From contig CANQDY010000035.1 of NCBI GenBank assembly GCA_947593895.1, forward strand, positions 1 through 10,761: 10,761 nucleotides of DNA. The letters run 5' to 3'. Below are positions 6,066 through 10,761 of the stretch, piece after piece. How positions within the stretch are numbered: the stretch's first letter is position 1; each line of letters opens with the position of its first letter. Source of the DNA: an uncultured Bacilli bacterium (GTDB taxonomy: Bacteria; Bacillota_I; Bacilli_A; RFN20; CAG-449). The position numbers and the translations under genes were made by a program. The notes below the pieces were generated by a model that saw only the letters and a program-made list of their open reading frames with translations, searched no databases and was not told where the DNA came from.

Positions 6066-6704
6066 CTATTCATTAAGTTTATCTATATTACTTTCTTTGT
6101 CAGTTTTAATTTCTATAGTTTCAATCGATTGGTTACTATTAACATCTTCACTATTTTCTTCTTCATCATCTTTTTCTTTAGATGATTTAATATAATCAAT
6201 AATCTCCGAAATCAATAAAAATAATATTGGAAAAATTATTAAAAATAAGAAGCCAAAAAAATTAGATAAGATTTTAAATAAAAATGAAATTATTACCGTT
6301 TTATAAATCATTTTAGAAACAACATTTTCACTAGTTATTATTGGATCTTCTATTGGATTATTATCCCCTTTAGTAGTGATATAAGTTATTCCATTTGTTT
6401 CTTCAATATCAACAATTCGATGAGTAATCTTTTTGTCAGCATAACTACCCGTCGTTCCATTATAAGTTATGATATCACCAATTTCAAGTTTCATATCATC
6501 GGTATACTCTTTTGAAATAATAACATCATTAACTTTTAATGTTGGAGTCATTGATTTAGTTGCAATTGAATAAAAACTATATCCAAAAATAGATGGGGTT
6601 TTATTAAATATCTTTCCAAAAGTCAATACTAAAATAAATACTAATTCAATTGTGATTATTAAACAGTCAATGACTGAAAATATTTTATTTTTCTTTGCTT
6701 TCAT
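6066..6704 (-). CDS. sipW: Signal peptidase I, SipW (ER/archaeal) type
   Basis: S26B peptidases remove signal peptides at the outer face of the membrane with a Ser-His(-Asp) arrangement in place of the Ser-Lys dyad of LepB. In this 212-residue product the helix at about 11-29 anchors the domain. Ser51 lies in KSMTPTL, the GDIITY strand follows at 76-81, His95 in ITHRIVDI replaces the usual Lys, and Asp114 lies in KGDNN. A second long hydrophobic stretch spans about 137-168, then an acidic, Ser-rich tail of about 40 residues (EKDDEEENSEDVN at 177-189). The ATG at 6704 is preferred over a TTG at 6719; TTTTTGGA is a weak ribosome-binding site. It is last in the operon, 28 nt after the preceding gene, and probably processes the exported proteins encoded just upstream. 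Confidence 0.9.
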   Translation of the reverse strand: MKAKKNKIFSVIDCLIITIELVFILVLTFGKIFNKTPSIFGYSFYSIATKSMTPTLKVNDVIISKEYTDDMKLEIGDIITYNGTTGSYADKKITHRIVDIEETNGITYITTKGDNNPIEDPIITSENVVSKMIYKTVIISFLFKILSNFFGFLFLIIFPILFLLISEIIDYIKSSKEKDDEEENSEDVNSNQSIETIEIKTDKESNIDKLNE

Positions 6705-6732
6705 AATGTTTATTTCCAAAAATAGCGACCAA

Positions 6733-7386
6733 TTAGATAGATAAAATTATCTTATTGATATCCATATATGCATCTGCGGTTGCTTCTAAAGTTGCTTCAC
6801 GATCAAAGTAAAAGAAACAATCTAAAACAACATTAGTTTTTGCCGGAATAGGTACCGATTTAACTAAAATGTACGAATATATTCCTTCAAATGATTCAGT
6901 TATATCATCAATTGGTTCACAAAATAATGATGGAACATTATTGACTTGAACTATTTCTCCATTACGAGTATACTCAATATCATTTAATCCAGCAAAAAGA
7001 TAACTAAACAAGTTAGGATTATTCGTGGTTATTCCATAAAAAAGAATATCACAAACTACCATTGCATCTGATATATTAGTTAAATCAAGTTTATAATTAA
7101 CTGTATCATTTGGTACAATTCCTTTTAATGAACTATTAATTTCAGTTCTTTTTTCATATTCTTTAGTTTCTTCATTAAAAATTAATAATTTTGCATCTAA
7201 ATTTTTGTCAGTAACTTGTAATGCATCACCAAATCCGTCATCCTCTTCAGTAAATATTAGGCCAGCCTTTTTACCATAAATAACAGGGTTATAGGTCATC
7301 CAAGCATAACTAGTCATAATTAATAATAGGGATGAGTAAAACATAATCAAAATCTTTGAAATTGTTAATTCAGATTTTTTTTTCAT
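6733..7386 (-). CDS. Exported TasA/camelysin-like protein (SipW substrate candidate)
   Basis: The 217-residue product starts with Lys residues, a hydrophobic segment at about 9-25 and SYA-Trp at 26-29, so cleavage after Ala28 fits the -3/-1 rule. Downstream, GIVPNDTVNYKLDLTNISDA at 89-108 resembles the proline-turn 'PGD...F.V.N.G' strand pair of TasA and camelysin, followed by hydrophobic beta-strand-like stretches (VVCDILFYGI at 110-119; VVLDCFFYF at 186-194). There is no LPXTG or other wall anchor and no visible protease motif. The start has AAGGAAGTGGGAT upstream. It lies immediately before the SipW-type peptidase gene. The family label is by signal and strand pattern; overall identity to TasA is low, and fibre formation is inference. 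Confidence 0.75.
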   Translation of the reverse strand: MKKKSELTISKILIMFYSSLLLIMTSYAWMTYNPVIYGKKAGLIFTEEDDGFGDALQVTDKNLDAKLLIFNEETKEYEKRTEINSSLKGIVPNDTVNYKLDLTNISDAMVVCDILFYGITTNNPNLFSYLFAGLNDIEYTRNGEIVQVNNVPSLFCEPIDDITESFEGIYSYILVKSVPIPAKTNVVLDCFFYFDREATLEATADAYMDINKIILSI

Positions 7387-7418
7387 TGTTTTATCCCACT
7401 TCCTTTCTTAGTTATTTA

Positions 7419-8375
7419 TTATTTTTTACTTGGATCATCGTAATCATGGCTATTAAAAATTAATTTTAAGTCAAAGTTACTTCCGGCAATTGCATCTGAA
7501 CAAGTACCATCAGTTCCTTCGAGCCAGATTCTAATTGTAACTGCAATACTACTATTACTTACCATCGTAAATAGTACATTGTCTTTTCCATAATAATTAG
7601 GAAATTTGCTTAAGTTTTCGCCATCATAACCAAAGCGAATTAATTTATTATTTTCATCTTCCGTGAAACTTTTATTTAACTCTAAATTTATTAAACCATC
7701 AGTTTCTCTTTTTAATTTTTCACCATCACATATATATCTTCCTGATTCATCAACATCATTACTAATTCCTTCGTGAAATGAACCATCTTTAGATAAAACA
7801 TAATGTTTTGGTGCTTGGATATTATCCTTAAATGTTAATGATATTCTCATTGCTTGTGTTGGATCACCACTAGTATTTTCTCCTTTGTGATTATAGCGAA
7901 GAATACTTTCACTATCAATATAGATATCTTTATATGTAAGCGAGCTATTTCCAAAAAGTAAGAAATTAAATTCAACATAACCATTTTGTTTTCCCATAGT
8001 GGTGTAATTGTTGTTATAGTCAACATTTTTTACATTAAGGTGAACTAATTTTGGATTTTCAAGATCAGCTGAATAATCAAGAGTAAAGAAATCATCGCTT
8101 TTTCCAGTACAATTCGATACTTGTTTAAATGCAAATGTTTTAATATCAACGAATTGATTAATTCCAACTGTATTGTATAAACCAGGATCATCATCAAGTC
8201 GAATTCCTAATGCACCACTGGTTTCTATTTTAAGATTTTCCTCACCAATCGATGGTTTCCATTCTCTTTTTACCCAAGCATAAGTTGTTACCGAAGCAAC
8301 CAGAATTAAAGTAACTGACATTACACCAATTAAATATTTTTTTAAAAAATTATTTTTTTTCTTAGATCTTTTCAT
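7419..8375 (-). CDS. Exported SipW-dependent-type surface protein
   Basis: The 318-residue product has a very basic start (KRSKKKNNFLKK), a hydrophobic segment at about 14-30 and TYA-Trp at 31-34, giving a likely cut after Ala33. The mature part is acidic and beta-rich: VKIETSGALGIRLDDD-like strands follow the cut at about 48-63, then VEFNFLLFG at 134-142, MRISLTFKD at 176-184, and near the C-terminus VTIRIWLEGTDGTC at 279-292 with AIAGSNFDLKLIF at 295-307. That last block is shared with the upstream gene product (RLWFEGTDREC). No anchor motif is visible. AAGGAG at 8385-8390 precedes the ATG. The start overlaps the upstream reading frame's end by 14 nt, which suggests coupled translation. Role inferred: a surface or matrix component processed by the operon's peptidase. 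Confidence 0.75.
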   Translation of the reverse strand: MKRSKKKNNFLKKYLIGVMSVTLILVASVTTYAWVKREWKPSIGEENLKIETSGALGIRLDDDPGLYNTVGINQFVDIKTFAFKQVSNCTGKSDDFFTLDYSADLENPKLVHLNVKNVDYNNNYTTMGKQNGYVEFNFLLFGNSSLTYKDIYIDSESILRYNHKGENTSGDPTQAMRISLTFKDNIQAPKHYVLSKDGSFHEGISNDVDESGRYICDGEKLKRETDGLINLELNKSFTEDENNKLIRFGYDGENLSKFPNYYGKDNVLFTMVSNSSIAVTIRIWLEGTDGTCSDAIAGSNFDLKLIFNSHDYDDPSKK

Positions 8376-9090
8376 TGGTTTTAACTCCTTTTAGTGCTAT
8401 AGGTTCAGTTAATGTAATATTTTCTAAAATAATTGTTCTTGGGCTGCTTGCAACATAAACATCAGTTTCTTTTAAACGAAGATAAACTTTATCAGTAGTT
8501 TCCTTACTATAACTTTGATTAGTGTAATCTTCCCATGTTTCTTTATCTAGACTAATTTCAATACCCTCTGGTCTTTTTGTTAAACTACTATCACTATAGA
8601 AAGAAATCATTTTATCTGTAATAGATATAACACCAACAATTTTATTTAATTCATCTAAACTTGGTTCAGCTTTAACTAAAGTAATAGTTTTTAAGTCAAT
8701 TTCTCTAGATTCACTAGCAAAATATACATCAGTTTCTTTTAAACGAAGATAAACTTTATCAGTAGTTTCTTGACTATAACTTTGATTAGTGTAATCTTCC
8801 CATATTTCTTTATCTAGACTAATTTCAATACCTTCTGGTCTTTTTGTTAAACTACTATCACTATAAAATGAGATCATTTTATCTAATGTTGAGCCTGAAC
8901 CTACAATAGCATCTAATTTAGCTGTATCAGGATTACTTTTATCTAATTCAATAGTTTGTAGATTTAATACTCTAGATTCGCTCGCTAATAAATTTTCAGT
9001 TTCTTTTAGACGAAGATAAACTTGAGAAATCTTTGTCAAATGATTGATTGGTATATTCCTCCCAAATAATTCCATCAATGCTATAATCAA
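8362..9090 (-). pseudogene. Detached 3' part of the repeat-bearing surface-protein gene
   Basis: This open frame has no Shine-Dalgarno, no signal sequence and only a TTG or internal ATG as a start. Its meaningful content begins at about 9027 with QVYLRLKETE, which continues the repeat begun in the gene at 8996-10123. It then encodes two full repeats with SFYSDSSLTKRPEGIEISLD, WEDYTNQSY and KVYLRLKETDVY, and ends ITLTEPIALKGVKTNEKI. I read it as the rest of one protein of about 587 residues, cut off by a 5-nt loss near 9021-9040. The repeats remain open and well kept, so the break is recent, compensated or artefactual. The end overlaps the start of the next gene by 14 nt. Confidence 0.7.
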
Positions 9091-9187
9091 TACCCGTTGG
9101 ATAACTCATTAAGGTATCATCGGTATATAAATAAACTAAATTATTATCAAGATGACCTGATCCAACGATTGCATTTAATGCATCAAC
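8392..9187 (-). repeat. Three tandem ~267-nt coding repeats (~89 aa each)
   Basis: In reading order the units are 9187-8926 (262 nt), 8925-8659 (267 nt) and 8658-8392 (267 nt). Each encodes L-x-x-IVG, a Y/F-YSDSSL-like stretch, PEGI(E/D)xSxD, IWE(D/E)YTNQS and VYLRLKET...AS. Units 2 and 3 are nearly identical at the DNA level over about 150 nt (8461-8610 against 8728-8877, with only a handful of changes), while unit 1 is more diverged. The 'YLRLKETD..AS..R' end resembles short immunoglobulin-like or fibronectin-like repeats in surface proteins. The repeat is a candidate for unit gain or loss by recombination. Confidence 0.88.
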
Positions 9188-10123
9188 ATCAGTTTGAACA
9201 TCCTTGTTTTTAGCGCCAAAAAAATCAAATTGATATGAAATCGAGCCATGCGATAGATATGCGCTACATTCTCGATCAGTACCTTCAAACCAAAGTCTTA
9301 TAATTAATGTTTTGACTGTTTGATTATCTAAACTAAGAATTGGTTTATTATAGCCAAATGTATTTAAAGATTCATTAGCCAAAGTATTTCCTACAATAAC
9401 ATTTCCATTTAAATAATCATTTACTGTATAATTGCAAAGTTTTTCAGTTCCTTCAGTATCATATCCATAGTAATAATATGTATCTTCTCTTTTACTAACA
9501 TCACCAGTATGAACTTTTGGTAAATTATAATCAGTTTCATCATTATATAAGCAATAATCGTCATTTGGAATCCAAATACATTTTAGTTCTTCATTTACTT
9601 TACCACTAACATCTGTGGTTTTTTCTAAAAATGCAACTCTAGTTGCTCCACAAATTGCATTTGCGTTTAGTTCCTTATTAAAAATGGATTCGGTAAATTC
9701 TGCACTTTCCATAACTTTTGAACTATTATTAAGATAAAGATTCATAGCAATTGAAGCTCTGAAATCTAATGATAACTCAATATAATATCCTTGATAACTT
9801 TCTTCAATATGTTGATAACTGCGAGGATTATTATTTTCATCAAGACTAGTTGGGTAGAAAAAATCTTTTCCATCGCCAGAAATATCAAGTAAATCACCTC
9901 TTATTTCATTTATGGTAATTGAGTTAGTCCACTTTGTTTCATCTTCAGAAGATAATTTAGTTTCTAACTTTGCACCAACATTAACTTTAACAGAGTCACC
10001 AGATTTTATTCCCACTTCTTTAAAGAAGAAAAACCAAGAAAATGTTGTAGTTGTAATAAGAGCAATTACTCCTAGACTTAATACAAAAATCATCAATTTC
10101 TTTTTACTTCTTTTTTTCTTCAT
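8996..10123 (-). CDS. Exported SipW-dependent-type surface protein, frameshifted in its repeat region
   Basis: The 375-residue frame starts KKKRSKKK, has a hydrophobic segment at about 10-27 and TFS-Trp at 27-30, so cleavage after Ser29 is plausible. A strand KVNVGAKLETKL follows at 46-57. The mature part has ICGATRVAF at 157-165 and KCIWIPN at 181-187, both matched in the gene upstream, then LIIRLWFEGTDREC at 273-286, matched in the gene downstream. From about 313 it enters the repeat region and breaks after NQSFDKD (359-365), ending in an out-of-frame tail of about ten residues. The rest lies at 8362-9090. The ATG at 10123 follows the previous stop by 1 nt, with GAGGT at 10132-10136 as ribosome-binding site. 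The repeats may form a stalk or adhesive part; that is inference. Confidence 0.78.
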   Translation of the reverse strand: MKKKRSKKKLMIFVLSLGVIALITTTTFSWFFFFKEVGIKSGDSVKVNVGAKLETKLSSEDETKWTNSITINEIRGDLLDISGDGKDFFYPTSLDENNNPRSYQHIEESYQGYYIELSLDFRASIAMNLYLNNSSKVMESAEFTESIFNKELNANAICGATRVAFLEKTTDVSGKVNEELKCIWIPNDDYCLYNDETDYNLPKVHTGDVSKREDTYYYYGYDTEGTEKLCNYTVNDYLNGNVIVGNTLANESLNTFGYNKPILSLDNQTVKTLIIRLWFEGTDRECSAYLSHGSISYQFDFFGAKNKDVQTDVDALNAIVGSGHLDNNLVYLYTDDTLMSYPTGIDYSIDGIIWEEYTNQSFDKDFSSLSSSKRN

Positions 10124-10124
10124 A

Positions 10125-10761
10125 TTAAGCTACCTCACTTTCTTCCTTTTCTAAAGACAATATTAAATTCATATTGACTTTTCCTCCCGCTAAAGGAATT
10201 TTTGTTTCTCGATCATATCCATCAATCCAACTAACCATTTTATATTTTGATTCTCCTTTACTAATAATAGTTATCGGAAAATCATTTTCTTTTAAATCGC
10301 CCCAGACGATTTTTACATCCTTACTATTCATATTTATAGTTTGACTACCATTGTAAAAATTATTTGTTGTTATATCGACATTTTCATTTTTATTTCTTAA
10401 AAATCGATATGATGTTTCTACATTACCATCAGGATTAAGATGATAACCATCTTGGTCTAATGATAATTCGATTTGAGTATTTGGAATCCAAATAAAGCAG
10501 GGTTCATATTTTTTAATTGCTTCATTATATTTATAGAAAACAACTCTAATTGCGCCAGCAATATAATCTTTAGAAAAGTTACCATAACTAGAAGTAATAT
10601 TATCCACTGATAATGGTGAAACATAGCTCGTTGGACTAAGATATAAATTACTATTTATTACTGACTTTAATGAAAATTCTAAGGTAAATACATAATTGCT
10701 AATTTCGGAAGCATTAATTTTTCTTAATTTTGTCATTGTGACACCGGTTGATGTATAATCT
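10125..10761 (-). CDS. Exported surface-protein paralogue, 5' end outside the window
   Basis: The frame is open to the window's right edge: upstream of the first internal ATG (10736) the codons read Asp-Tyr-Thr-Ser-Thr-Gly-Val-Thr with no stop and no Shine-Dalgarno. The true start and presumed signal sequence therefore lie beyond. The visible part contains AGAIRVVF and CFIWIPN, the same pair seen in the next gene (CGATRVAF, CIWIPN), plus MNSKDVKIVWGDL, and near the end VSWIDGYDRET with LAGGKVNMNLILSLE, a variant of the W-x-[DE]-G-x-D block of its neighbours. It ends 1 nt before the next start codon. Paralogy is clear from these motifs; the function is inferred from the operon and SipW-type peptidase. 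Confidence 0.75.
   Translation of the reverse strand, partial: DYTSTGVTMTKLRKINASEISNYVFTLEFSLKSVINSNLYLSPTSYVSPLSVDNITSSYGNFSKDYIAGAIRVVFYKYNEAIKKYEPCFIWIPNTQIELSLDQDGYHLNPDGNVETSYRFLRNKNENVDITTNNFYNGSQTINMNSKDVKIVWGDLKENDFPITIISKGESKYKMVSWIDGYDRETKIPLAGGKVNMNLILSLEKEESEVA

Noticed and set aside
9021..9040. Programmed ribosomal frameshifting joining the two parts of the repeat protein
   Set aside because: The required +1 shift has no recognisable slippery codon or stop-codon pause like prfB, and a 5-nt loss inside a repeat explains the length exactly.
8392..9187. A CRISPR array or non-coding repeat
   Set aside because: The 267-nt period is divisible by three and encodes conserved protein units, with no short repeat-spacer pattern.
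9912..10154. A rightward open frame opposite the 375-aa protein's start
   Set aside because: It is antisense to a well-supported signal sequence, has no ribosome-binding site and has a low-complexity Phe/Leu end.

Overview
The window looks like the genome of an AT-rich, low-GC Gram-positive bacterium of the Bacilli / Erysipelotrichia / Mollicutes-related group. Evidence is the housekeeping cluster rpsP-khpA-(terminator)-rimM-trmD, purine-rich Shine-Dalgarno sequences before most genes, TATAAT/TTGACA-type promoters, and standard use of TGA as a stop (for example at the end of rimM) with TGG for Trp, which argues against the Mycoplasma code. A CwlD-like cell-wall amidase and a rubredoxin suggest a walled, probably anaerobic cell, such as an uncultured gut member. 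That placement is inference.

Layout. Positions 1-360 are a divergent regulatory region. It holds the first seven codons of an unknown leftward gene, with a long leader that could fold, and a strong promoter (TTGACA, 17 nt, TATGAT) for the rightward cluster. Positions 358-2270 carry rpsP, khpA, a clear intrinsic terminator, rimM and trmD, serving ribosome assembly and tRNA modification. Positions 2328-5302 are leftward single genes: a four-helix membrane protein of unknown role, a two-CBS-domain protein, a stretch of about 750 nt without a gene, tRNA-Ile(GAT) with terminator, a 52-aa rubredoxin, and an N-acetylmuramoyl-L-alanine amidase. Positions 5378-6005 are a decayed transposase, probably IS1634-like.

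Positions 6066-10761 are the accessory part: one leftward operon with a truncated 5' end. It encodes at least four related exported proteins and, last, a signal peptidase I of the SipW (ER/archaeal, Ser-His) type. Three of the exported proteins have intact N-termini, with a Lys-rich start, one hydrophobic segment and a [ST]-[YF]-[AS]-Trp junction. Several share a C-terminal W-x-[DE]-G-x-D motif. The organisation recalls the tapA-sipW-tasA biofilm-fibre locus and camelysin-family proteins. I infer that the peptidase matures its operon partners, which may then form a surface fibre or coat.

The longest exported protein ends in three tandem repeats of about 89 residues (267 nt). The first repeat is exactly 5 nt short, which throws the other two out of frame. 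The gene is therefore split into an N-terminal part (8996-10123) and a detached 3' part (8362-9090). Whether this is a mutation, a switch or an assembly fault cannot be settled from the sequence alone.
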